From Pseudomonas silvicola (GTDB lineage: Bacteria; Pseudomonadota; Gammaproteobacteria; Pseudomonadales; Pseudomonadaceae): a stretch of DNA of 64,000 nt. Position numbers and translations under genes: made by a program. Position 1 is the stretch's first letter; each line of letters opens with the position of its first letter. Below the pieces are notes generated by a model, which had not been told where the DNA came from, ran no database searches, and was given only the letters and a program-made list of their open reading frames with translations. Positions 51,652 to 60,732 of the stretch are shown here, in pieces. Where the stretch lies: NCBI RefSeq assembly GCF_026651855.1, contig NZ_CP093281.1, positions 682,001 to 746,000 of the forward strand. The letters are read 5' to 3'.

Positions 51652-52500
51652 TCAAGCGTAAAGCTCTGCTTTACCCGCCGAAGAGAATAAGCGCATTTTG
51701 TGAGCGACAACTCTCTCGCTGCCGCCATCGGTTTCAGGAACAATTCACTGGGTTCATGACTGCCGCGTTTAATTCATCTTCGAGCAAAGAATGCTTTCTT
51801 CATATCGCTGGAGATGTTGATTTTCCCTACACCGTGCTGAATGGCTTCTGCTACTTCACTGTCTTTATTGCCTGACCCGCCATGTAATACCAGGGGAATA
51901 TCCACCCGTGCAGCGATCTCTTTGAGTCGTGGGATATCCAGTTTCGGCTGTTTGCCCACAGGATAAAGGCCATGTGAGGTGCCAATCGCGACTGCAAGGG
52001 TATCGACGCCCGTTTTTCACGAATCGCGCGGCCTGGTCAGGATCGGTATAGGAGGATCTCACTGTGCCCCCTTCGAACTGCCTTCAGCAACACCGATGGT
52101 GCCCAACTCCGCTTCGACAGAAACCCCGCTGCATGCGCTATTTCCGTCATTTTTCGCGTCAGGCGATGTTGTCTTCAAATGCCAGCAAAGAGGCATCAAT
52201 CATCACCGAGGTATAACCGGTCTGAATCGCTTTGATATTGTGTTCCAGTGACTGACCATGATCCTGATGAATAACCACCGGCACGCTGGCTTTGGCGGCT
52301 AATTCGCGTAAATAAACAATAAAGGCATCACCACAGAAATCATGCTCAACCGGATGCACTTCAAGAATCACGGGGGAACGTAACTCTTCTGCAACCTCAA
52401 TCACCAGGCGCGCGAATTCTGCTGAAGCGATATTAAAAGCGCCTACGCCAAACTTATTATTTTTAGCCACGCTCAAAAGATTCTTCATGTTGATTAACAT
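51652..52500 (-). CDS. Class II ketose-bisphosphate aldolase (GatY/KbaY/FbaA family; frame broken)
   Basis: MLINMKNLLSVAKNNKFGVG at 52500 (GGAGTGAAAG upstream), AFNIASAEFARLVIEVAEEL, VPVVIHQDHGQSLEHNIKAI (zinc His and catalytic Asp in HQDHG), GYTSVMIDASLL, GVEAELGTIG-like segment near 52100, YTDPDQAARFV, LAVAIGTSHGLYPVGKQPKL, IPLVLHGGSGNKDSEVAEAI (second zinc His) and GVGKINISSDMKKAFFA. The natural end is MRLFSSAGKAELYA-stop at 51652. About 283 residues. Splits a ketose 1,6-bisphosphate to DHAP and glyceraldehyde-3-phosphate. Overlaps the PTS gene upstream by 38 bases unless Met5 is the start. Breaks near 52165, 52050, 51770 and 51710. Confidence 0.88.
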
Positions 52501-53923
52501 CTTTCACTCCTTCAGTCAGGGTCTGATTAACGTCTTTTTTGATGACACGTAGGATCACTGCCGTGAATAACGCACCGGCAGCAATTGCGAAGATATAAGC
52601 CAATACATGTGTAATCACATTGGGGATAAACAGCACGAACACCCCACCGTGCGGTGCGCGAGAAGCACAGCCGAGCCCCATCGAAAGTGCCCCGGCCAAG
52701 CCAGAACCCGCACAGATAGCAGGAATCACACGCAGAGGATCAGAAACAGCGTAGGGAATGGCCCTCGGTGATAAATGAGAGCCCTAATACATAGGTGACT
52801 TTTCCGGTTTCACGCTCTTGCGCGGTAAATTTACGTTTGAATAACGTGGTCGCCAGCGCAATACCGATTGGAGGAACCATGCCCGCTGCCATGCAGGCCG
52901 CAATGGGTTCATAGATTCCGGTCGACATTAATCCGATAGCAAACATGCAGACGGTTTTATTTAACGGTCCCCCCATATCAAATGCCACCATGATGCCAAT
53001 CATTAAGCCCATCACCGCAGCATTCATATTTCCCATGGTTTGCAAGAAGGTGGTTAATGCCTCTAGCAACAATTTGATAGGCTGACCAATAACCAGAATC
53101 ATCAGTGCTCCGGTCAGCAGCACCGTCAATAATGGTACGATCAGAATAGGTTTGAGCCCGGCCAGTGCTTTTGGCAATTGAATATATTTTACTACAAATA
53201 ACGTGATATACCCGGCGAGGAACCCTGCAAACAAGGCACCTAAAAAACCCGCACCGGTATGCACCGCTAACATGCCGCCTACCGCGCCAGAAACAATACC
53301 GAGGTTACCGCTGATGGATTTGCTGATCCCGAGGGACAATATCGGCAGCATCAGCGCGAAAGCCGCGCCGCCTCCGACATCGGATAACATTTTGGCGATG
53401 GGGCTGAAATTCGCATCACCCGGCGTAGCGGCCGTGATGCCGAATGAGAAACTGAGTGCAATCAATATTCCGCCGGCCACCACAAAGGGGATCATCAGAT
53501 TCACGCCGGTGATCAGATGGATATAAAGTTGAGAGGCTAATGACTTTCCACCAGAGAAATTGGGGGCATCATCAATCCTGACTGAGGAGGTCTCCCCGGC
53601 TAATTCGGGTTTTAGTGCACCGTTCACAATATTATTCAACAAGCCAGTGGCATCCTTGGCCGCACGTGCCACCGGAACTTTGAATATACGCTTTCCTTTA
53701 AACCTTCCGGTATCAATCATTTTATCTGCCGCAATCAGCACCGCGTCGGCATTATATTAATATCCTCGTCGAGTGAAATGGTATTCACTCTCCACTGCTC
53801 CATGGGTTTCCACTAAGATATCTATGCCCATTTTAGCCGCGCTCTTTTTCAGATTCGCTTCAGCTATATAGGTGTGTGCTAAAAGGCGCCTGTTGGACAG
53901 GCGGTAATTGCAATGAGTCTCAT
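52463..53923 (-). CDS. PTS fructose-family transporter subunit IIBC (frame broken)
   Basis: MRLIAITACPTG at 53923 holds the IIB phosphorylation Cys (ACPTG), followed by HTYIAEANLKKSAAKMGIDI. After breaks near 53880, 53800 and 53750: the end of IIB (ADKMIDTGRFKGKRIFKVPV), a linker, then the IIC membrane domain SQLYIHLITGVNLMIPFVVA, GGMLAVHTGAGFLGALFAGF, LQTMGNMNAAVMGLMIGIMV, AFDMGGPLNKTVCMFAIGLM (hallmark of fructose IIC) and IPAICAGSGLAGALSMGLGC, PHGGVFVLF. About 486 residues. Imports and phosphorylates a ketose. Its start overlaps the IIA stop (ATGA). Confidence 0.9.
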
Positions 53924-54428
53924 GAGAAAAACTCCAGATAGATAAGGTTTATAATCCGGTATTGCTTGACAATTAAGCGGTACAACGCTTCACGACTCTC
54001 AGCCTGCATAAGTTGCTCAACAATTTCATCATCACCAGTGCGACTGATACACTGGCTAATACTTTGATATGTCCCGATGCCGCTATCCGCGTTTCCTGAC
54101 GGCAAACAGAATAACCAGCCGGACGGCAACCTCATCTTCTGTTTCCCAGTCAACAGGGTGCCGTAATTGGGCCACCGCCATTCGCGTTTCGCGCACGGCG
54201 GTGACTTACCGTGGGGGATGGCAACCTGATTATCAAAGCCGGTTGGGCCAAGTTCTTCACGTGCCAGGACATCGCGAATAAAGAGGGCTTTATCGCTAAT
54301 AATATTCTCTGCAAATAGCAATTGTGACAGATACTCGATCACCTCTACCTTATTGCCTGCCACTAAATCGGTAACAACACAGGAGCGGCTAAGAAAATAT
54401 CTGAGACTACCACCTTATCGAGCATCAT
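53920..54428 (-). CDS. PTS fructose/mannitol-type subunit IIA (frame broken)
   Basis: Start ATGATG at 54428/54425 inside the end of the regulator gene: MLDKVVVSDIFL, then VAGNKVEVIEYLSQLLFAEN, DVLAREELGPTGFDNQVAIP and HGKS, i.e. the phosphorylation-site His in the IPHG motif. Shifted frames then give VAVRLVILFAV-like text and the end DDEIVEQLMQAESREALYRL. About 169 residues. Receives phosphate from HPr and passes it to IIBC. Indels near 54375, 54200 and 54110-54080. Confidence 0.87.
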
Positions 54429-55925
54429 CACTCTCCTTTATAATTTTAGTGAAAATTATCTTTTCAGAAACTCTTGCAATATCTTTTTTTGAAAAAAGCG
54501 CTGAGACATAGGCAATGGGTAACTCAACGCCTTCTAATTTGATGGTTGATACAATGAGATCGCAGTTTTTATGCCTAACGTGGCACTTAACTGGCTCCAG
54601 CACAATGTCGACGATTTCCCACTCAGGGAATGCACGATTAATACGGCTGGCTAATAGCTGAGAGGTGCCGACGCCGCTGGAACAAACAATAATGATTTTC
54701 TTACAGGCACTGAATTTCTCTAACGCAGTCTGAATATAAAGCGTAAGGTAAGCGACTTCATCGTCAGAAGTGGCCGGATAATCAAAATTCACGCTGAGTT
54801 TTTCCGTGGCACATCTGACAGTTTCAAACGCGCGGCCAAATTCCAATTTGATGTCCTCTAATAGAGGATTATGAATAGCGATATATGCGAGGCGGTTGAG
54901 CATCGGCTTAATATGCTGAGCCAAATCACGGCGTAGTTTTGCGTCCAGGATAAGATTGAGACCGAGCTCCGCGAGCAGGCGCGATAAATCTGCTAGCATA
55001 TTCATCTGCTTCACTGTGTTGCGGTAATGAATTTCGCATCAGCCTTTAATACATGATGGCCGGATGAAATAATATATTGATAGATATAACTGACTTCGGA
55101 TTTCGGCAGGCGTAAATTGTACTCTTGTTCCAGCCATGACACGCTTTTCTGCGATCATCCACTCTTTACAACTGTGTCGATGAAAGCTTGTGATCGTGGG
55201 TTGCTCCGCTAAACCAGAGACGCGCTGAATAGTGACCAACAGATGAGAGAACAAATTAGTGTAGTAAGGCTCACTGATGGCTATTGAGAGTTCGCTTTCA
55301 ATAAAGCCAATTAAAGAGGTACAATTTTCGACATTCACTTTCCCAAACTGATCCACTAATTTTGTGCGAGAAAAGCGGTCAATGCGGCTATCTACCATTT
55401 GATAGTGGCTGAATACACTATTAGTAATAATCTCTTTTAACGCCATCCGAATATTCAGGTCGTCACCGCAGAGATGCGTGCCGGAGTGGTCTTTCACCTC
55501 ATCCTCAAAGCAAAACCAGCAACCCAAAGCTCAATCCTTTCTTCAGGTCTTCGGACAATGGAAGAGCGACTCACGTAATACTTTTCGGCCAACGCACTGA
55601 TGGAAATCGGCTGGGAGGCGACTGCGTTAATAAACCGTCGCAATGCCTACTAAACGCTTGGTCGTAAAAAATCTCACCTCTATTCCTGTCACACGACATA
55701 GACACGATTAAATGGCGAACCGCCATCATAACGCAGCCCAAGGCCTGGCTTACTTTTAATGTGCTATTCTGATCACCAAGAGACGTATTAATCACTTCAA
55801 TAGTCACGACGTAAGGTGCTCACTGAGATCGCAAATGATTCCGCAACACGATTAGCGGCTACCCAATCATTTTCAGCCGCAAGATAATCGATAATTCCGC
55901 TTTGTCTCTTGTTCAGTGTTGTCAT
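54415..55925 (-). CDS. PRD-containing transcriptional regulator (BglG/MtlR/ManR class; frame broken)
   Basis: MTTLNKRQSGIIDYLAAEND at 55925, WVAANRVAESFAISVSTLRR: an N-terminal helix-turn-helix. Then a middle region with two PTS regulation domains (IRMALKEIITNSVFSHYQMV; SELSIAISEPYYTNLFSHLL; LRRDLAQHIKPMLNRLAYIA; DDEVAYLTLYIQTALEKF, where PRD histidines are expected in LAQHIKPM and similar), and a IIB-like domain IIIVCSSGVGTSQLLASRIN with the phosphorylatable Cys in CSSGVGTS. About 504 residues. First gene of the operon; its activity is likely set by PTS phosphorylation. Breaks near 55800, 55650, 55540 and 55010-55040. Confidence 0.87.
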
Positions 55926-56307
55926 TATTGAAGACCGCGCCATTCCATGAATAGCTTTTATAAAAGGTTTTGATCCTGGCTTAAATACTAAATGATGGAC
56001 AGATTGTGGACATATCGTTGAACACTTAAATTCTTTTGTGGTAAAAATTCGATAAAAGAAAGTTGTTGGCGTACTCAGGAATTGCGGATGAAGGATTAAT
56101 AATGACGGGGTTATCAATTTGAGAAATCTTGTCGCTTTAAAGCGTCTCTAAATTTAAAATGTGACATTCAAACTGGCAATGATCGTTTCACTACACCTTT
56201 CAACCTGCCGAATCAGGTGACATTAATATCGTTAACCAAATAGTTCAGCTGATTTGCGGAAAAATCTGACCGCCATTACGCGGTCAGATACAGAGAGTGA
56301 CAGCAGG
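55926..56307. other. Promoter region of the PTS operon plus 3' flank of the nitronate monooxygenase gene
   Basis: No gene. The minus strand carries TGAAACGATCA (56180-56190), close to the left half of the Cra/FruR consensus TGAAWCGWTTCA, 255 bases before the regulator start. GTGACATT occurs twice (56161 and 56216). A terminator occupies 56262-56291. The rest is AT-rich and featureless. Confidence 0.4.
56262..56291 (-). terminator. Rho-independent terminator of the nitronate monooxygenase gene
   Basis: Read on the minus strand: ATCTGACCGC, loop GTAATG, GCGGTCAGAT, then TTTT. A perfect 10-bp stem 17 bases past the gene's stop. Confidence 0.9.
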
Positions 56308-57349
56308 CTATGCACGCATTAACGACCTGACCAGCCTCACCCGCAGGCATTCACGTGCCAGCGCCGCTCCCCTGCCCAGCCCACTGCGCGCCAAAGCCGT
56401 GGTGTGCTGCTTTCTGCCGCAGCGACAGCGGCAAGCGCTTTGCCCAGCGAATAGGTCAACGGATAATCCGGTACATCACTGTTGGCGAAGTCACGACTAA
56501 AATCGCAGAAATCATTGCGTAAACAGCGCGCCTGACGTCCAGAAATCGCAGCAGGTTCGGTGCCGGTTGCTCTGGCCTGTTTCATTGCCGCGCGATATGC
56601 CGCGTTTGCCGCCGATTCCGGGCATAACACAAAGGCGGTACCCAACTGCACACCGTTTGCGCCCAGTTGCAACATGGCAGCGATACCTGAACCTCCATGA
56701 TGCCACCCGCCGCAATCACCGGATGCGCAGTTTGCTGACGGATCGCCTGCACCAGGGTGAAGGTCGACATTTGATGGTCGAAAGCCTGAGGATCAAAATG
56801 TCCTCGATGCCCCGCCTGCTTCAATCCCCTGCGCCACGAAATCAATGCGCTGCGCGCGATGGTCAACATGCTTCTGCCACACTGGTCGCGGTGGCCAGCA
56901 ACACGATCCCACGCCCTGAATCGTTGAATCACTGCCGCGGAAGGGATGCCAAAATGAAAGCTCACTGTTTGTTGGGGCCGCCTGCTCGAATCACACTGAG
57001 CATCGCGTCATTATTCAGGAAGGTTTGATAGATCTCCGAGAGAGCCGAAGGTAACTCGGCTTCATAACGCACAAACAACGGCGCAAAGCGATTAATCCAC
57101 GCTTGCTCGCGTTCAACGTCGCGTACGCTGGCGCATGGCAAAGAGGTTGACGTTGATGGGGCCTCGGGTGAGCGCCTGCGTTTGCGCGATCATCACGCTG
57201 CCTGTTCCGGAGTGGAGGCCCCCACACCGATAGAACCTAGCGCACCGGCATTGGTGACGCGGCGGCCATTTCAGGGGAGACGCCTTCGCCATCGGTGCCT
57301 GAATAAGCGGGTATTCCAGCTGAAGCGCCTGACACAGGGCGTTCGTCAT
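56308..57349 (-). CDS. Nitronate monooxygenase (NPD family; frame broken)
   Basis: MTNALCQALQLEYPLIQAPM at 57349 is the family start; MA then VTNAGALGSIGVGASTP-like text appears after frame correction near 57230-57280, and AQTQALTRGPINVNLFAM. The FMN-binding core is AGGHRGHF near 56810 and VIAAGGIM with LGANGVQLGTAFVLCPESAA; C-terminal PDYPLTYSLGKALAA and GRGAALAR. About 347 residues. FMN-dependent oxidation of alkyl nitronates (or another FMN oxidoreductase role, as several family members are misnamed). At least seven indels. Confidence 0.86.
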
Positions 57350-57511
57350 GTTGCTATTCCTTTGATTTTGCAGTTGGGCAAACCTAAAGTCCCCTCTGCG
57401 GCAGAGAAATCAACCCCAAATGTAGACCAGGAACCTTCAACAGCACAAAGCGTGCAACGTAGAACGGTAAACCAAACGAGGGAATGAGACTAATTCGCAG
57501 GAGATAAACAG

Positions 57512-57532
57512 AGAGGGCAAGTTGCGCCCTCT
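57512..57532 (-). terminator. Terminator hairpin after the small ORF
   Basis: AGAGGGC, loop AAGTTGC, GCCCTCT, seven bases past the stop of the 80-residue ORF when read on the minus strand. Followed by CTGTTTATC, a weak T-run. Confidence 0.5.
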
Positions 57533-57538
57533 GGAGAG

Positions 57539-57781
57539 TTAATAATTGAATTTACGTTTCTCTTCATCTTTTGCATTGGGCGCGGCAATTAAATTCCACA
57601 ACGCTTTGCCGAGACGCAACAGACTTTTACCCGGTTTGATGTAGGAATTTTCAATGATGCCATTACTTACCGCGCAGAATATCACATCAATTTTCTTCAC
57701 ACTTCCTTTGGCGCGATGCCTTCCATATGCCTTATGCGGGAGTGCCGTGCGCGCTATCAGATTACAGGTTGACCCTTTCAT
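57539..57781 (-). CDS. Hypothetical small basic protein, 80 residues
   Basis: MKGSTCNLIARTALPHKAYG at 57781 with a GTGAGGCTGAA ribosome site; ends PNAKDEEKRKFNY. A 22-residue longer start at 57847 is possible but lacks a good ribosome site. Central part VKKIDVIFCAVSNGIIENSY, then IKPGKSLLRLGKALWNLIAA, which could form an amphipathic or membrane-associating helix. A terminator hairpin follows immediately, which supports a real transcript. No family recognised. Confidence 0.45.
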   Translation of the reverse strand: MKGSTCNLIARTALPHKAYGRHRAKGSVKKIDVIFCAVSNGIIENSYIKPGKSLLRLGKALWNLIAAPNAKDEEKRKFNY

Positions 57782-58091
57782 TTCAGCCTCACAGTATATC
57801 CGTGAATTCGTAAGGGAATAATTGCACCAGCACGCAATGTTGGTCAACCTGACACCAAAGTGGAAATAATATAAAAATTCACATCAATATAATGTTTATC
57901 ACCCACTGCCACGTAAAAATCAGCGTAATCAACAAGATAATTAATTAACAATTCATTCATATCCTTTTCTTATTTTTGTGAAATGGGACATGATTGATGT
58001 TTTTCTTTATACCCAACCTCACGCTTTGAAATTCAGATAAGTGGTGAAAATAATAAAGCCCACCCCGCATTGATAGCGTGTGGGCTTTACA
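57782..58091. other. AT-rich intergenic region with a terminator
   Basis: 310 bases. At 58055-58088 AAAGCCCAC ... GTGGGCTTT forms a hairpin which, read on the minus strand, is followed by ATTATTTTC: the terminator of the GlxA-type regulator gene/sox operon. The remainder (57850-58050) is strongly AT-rich and probably holds the promoter of the 80-residue ORF. Confidence 0.6.
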
Positions 58092-59147
58092 TCAAAAAAT
58101 TGAGGATTGTTGAATTAATCTTTCAACATCCCGCCGTCGTTTGCGATAATCGGCGGGCGTTTCACCATACTGTTTTCGGAACCAGGAAATAAGATGTGAA
58201 GCATCAGAAAAACCGCATGATTTCGCGACACTGTTAATACTCACATTACTGCTGGTCATTAATTTTCGCGCATGCTCCAGCCGCATTTTGCGCCAGTGAA
58301 CAGCCGCGGTATCACCGGTGCTGTGTAAAAATGCCTGGTTCAGCTGACGAAGGTTAATCTGCATGGCATGCGTCAGGGTTTGCAACGGCTCAGGCGAAGA
58401 CAGATGCTGCTGCATGTACGCAACGGTGCGCTTTACCAGCTCATCATCATAGTTTTTTAGCTCCCCACCCATGCTGGAGCGTGCTGTGCTGCTTGCCGCT
58501 TTTTACTCTCTTCCACCAGCAAGTACTTCTGCACTTTCTTCGCCCGCAATTCACCACAATGCTGCAGGATGATATCCATGGCCAAATCGCGCGCGGTGCC
58601 AACTGGACAGGAAATTATCCCGCCGTCACTCAGATAGGTTTGATCGATCACCGGCGTCACCGAAGGGAAGCGCTGACGAAATTCATCGCGCGTCGTAAAA
58701 TTGAATCTGCCACACTTCTTGCCTTCCAGCAAACCCGCCTGAGCAGCCATAAAAGTGGCGCTGCACAGGTAATAATGGGGATACGCCGCGCCTGAAGTGA
58801 CCGCATCGCTTCCAGCAGCCACGCAGGCGAATCGCGCGTCTCATCAAGCAGGCCACCGGCAAACACCACGTAATCCCACTGATCGTCCAGGTTAAAAGGC
58901 GCGGTTGGCGTAATCTGCAAGCCACAGCTGGATGTTACAGGCTGATTGTCACAGCTCATCCACTCCCACTGACAGAAAATCTGACGACTGAGAAAAGACA
59001 CATCCGCCGCAAAGCGGATTAGGGTTCGATCGAGTTCTGACGCACGCAGTGCAGCGTGAACTTGTTGATCAGCACAAAGCCGATGCGAATGTCAGGTCGC
59101 AGCGGCAATGCTGGTTCGTCAGTGGCTGGATTCGGATAATTGTCCAT
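58092..59147 (-). CDS. GlxA/GbdR-type AraC-family regulator with DJ-1-like domain (frame broken)
   Basis: MDNYPNPATDEPALPLRPDI at 59147, RIGFVLINKFTLHCVASELD (the standard start of the GATase1-like domain), then DDQWDYVVFAGGLLDET and SPAWLLEAMRSL. After breaks: CPVGTARDLAMDIILQHCGE, and the AraC-type HTH domain QINLRQLNQAFLHSTGDTAA, RLEHARKLMTSSNVSINSVA, KSCGFSDASHLISWFRKQYG and TPADYRKRR. About 351 residues. In pseudomonads relatives of this architecture (GbdR, SouR) sense glycine betaine derivatives or sarcosine. Lying 10 bases after purU in the sox operon, it is probably the sarcosine-responsive activator. Confidence 0.87.
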
Positions 59148-59157
59148 CTCCACTGCC

Positions 59158-60009
59158 TTACCGTGAAAACACCACGGTGCGATTTTCATACAGGAACACT
59201 CTGCGCTCGGCATAACACGAGACCGCATGTGCCAGCGTTAAGCGCTCGATATCGCGCCCTTTATCCACCAGATCGTCGGCGTAATCGGCATGACTCACCA
59301 CCTCGACTTTTTGGCTGATGATTGGTCCTTCATCGAGATCTTCATTGATGAAGTGCGCGGTGGCACCCACCAGTTTTACGCCCTTGTCATAGGCCTGATG
59401 ATAAGGCCTGGCCTGAATCCGGGTAACAAGGTGATGGATGTTGATGGCACGACCCGAGAGCTTCTGACACATCTCCCGCCGACATCACCTGCATGTAACG
59501 CGCCAGCACTACCAGTTCCGCCCCCGTCTCCTGTACCACCTGCCAGATTTGTTGCTCTGTTCGCACGATTCGCCGCAGAGACAGGGAAATAGTGGTAAGG
59601 CAAACCATGCCAGGCCACGATGGGCTCCAGCAGCGGATGGTTAGAGATCACCGCTTTGATATCAATCGCCAGCTTACCGGCGCGATGGCGATATAACAGA
59701 TCGTTAAGACAGTGATCGGTTTTCGACACCATGATCACCACCGGCACTTTATAGCCGGGTTCGGTGAGTTCGAATGACATGTCAAAGTCAGCCGCGCGTG
59801 CTGAATTCATCACGAAATGCCGCCGCATCAGCTTTCGGTCTGCGGTTCAAATACAGTGCGGATGAAAAATCGCGCGCGCATTTGTCATCAAAACTATGCT
59901 GCTTTCATTGATGTAACAACGCTGTTCTTAAGAAGCGCGTGACTACGTCCACGCTGCCCAGTTTACTCGGGCATTGGGCGGTCAAATCCAGTTGGCATTA
60001 CTGACTCAT
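59158..60009 (-). CDS. purU: Formyltetrahydrofolate deformylase (frame broken)
   Basis: Probable start at 60009 (ATGAGTCAG), with an N-terminal ACT-like region (LDLTAQCPSKLGSVDVVTRF) and FRDEF, then VPVVIMVSKTDHCLNDLLYR, IKAVISNHPLLEPIVAWHGL, QVVQETGAELVVLARYMQVM, INIHH (substrate-binding HH), FINEDLDEGPIISQKVEVVS, ADDLVDKGRDIERLTLAHAV. About 283 residues. Hydrolyses 10-formyl-THF to formate and THF; beside sarcosine oxidase it recycles the one-carbon unit made from the sarcosine methyl group. At least six indels, especially in the first 150 bases. Confidence 0.88.
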
Positions 60010-60093
60010 AAAAGACCCTCACACATCATTGGCAACTGAGCCGAATGGCGGCGGCCTGCCAGGCCACCGCGTAAAATGGGCGACGATGTCACC

Positions 60094-60732
60094 TCAGGAC
60101 AGCACGCTAATGCCATATTCCGCGCCGGCATCCAGCAGCCAGCGATAGCTGTAGTCCGCAAAACTGCGGCGCACCACCAGTTCCCAACGATCTTCTGTTG
60201 GGCGACGCAGGATCCACCGTGATGGTGGCAAAGCAGGTCATCACACCTTTACCTACCGGAAATTCTGCGGATGAACGTCATACACCACCGATTTTTTCAG
60301 CAGATTGATCACCTGTTCACCGCGCAACTCCAGCAAGGTTTGCCCGCCGCCAATGTTCACAATCGCGTAGTGCGCATCGCCGAGCGCAGCGCGTAACTGC
60401 TGCTCAATGGCATACTCTTCACCCTGCGGCACAATCAGCAGCCACTCGTCCGGTGACATCCACTGCGCGCTGTATGCACCGGCTTGCGTCAGGGATAAAG
60501 GCTGCGCGGGCAGAGAGAGCTGTAATACGGCGCGCAGCGCTTTATCCAACTCGATAGCCGATCCGCGCAGCGTCAGATGACCGAGGTCTGCGCGCTCGCG
60601 CAATGTGATATCCGAGGCGCCCGCTACCGTGGGAACACCCGTTTTGATATAGCTCCACACCAGCGGAGATTCGCCCATCTCCGGCGTCGCAGGATGTGCA
60701 TTAAAGAGGTTGGCAGTGAGGGTCTCAGACAT
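60094..60732 (-). CDS. soxG: Sarcosine oxidase gamma subunit (frame broken)
   Basis: [20 protein letters not shown] at 60732 overlaps the soxA stop by 8 bases. ITLRERADLGHLTLRGSAIE, LGPDEWLL-like QWMSPDEWLLIVPQGEEYAI, IVNIGGGQTLLELRGEQVIN, LLKKSVVYDVHPQNF, then, in a shifted frame, VGKGVMTCFA, RSFADYSYRWLLDAG and EYGISVLS. About 212 residues, usual for SoxG. Structural subunit of heterotetrameric sarcosine oxidase. Breaks near 60255 and 60180-60225. Confidence 0.92.

Noticed and set aside
56180-56190. Definite Cra/FruR operator for the PTS operon
   Set aside because: Only the left half (TGAAACG) matches; the right half is CAT... instead of TTCA, so it is mentioned only as a possibility.
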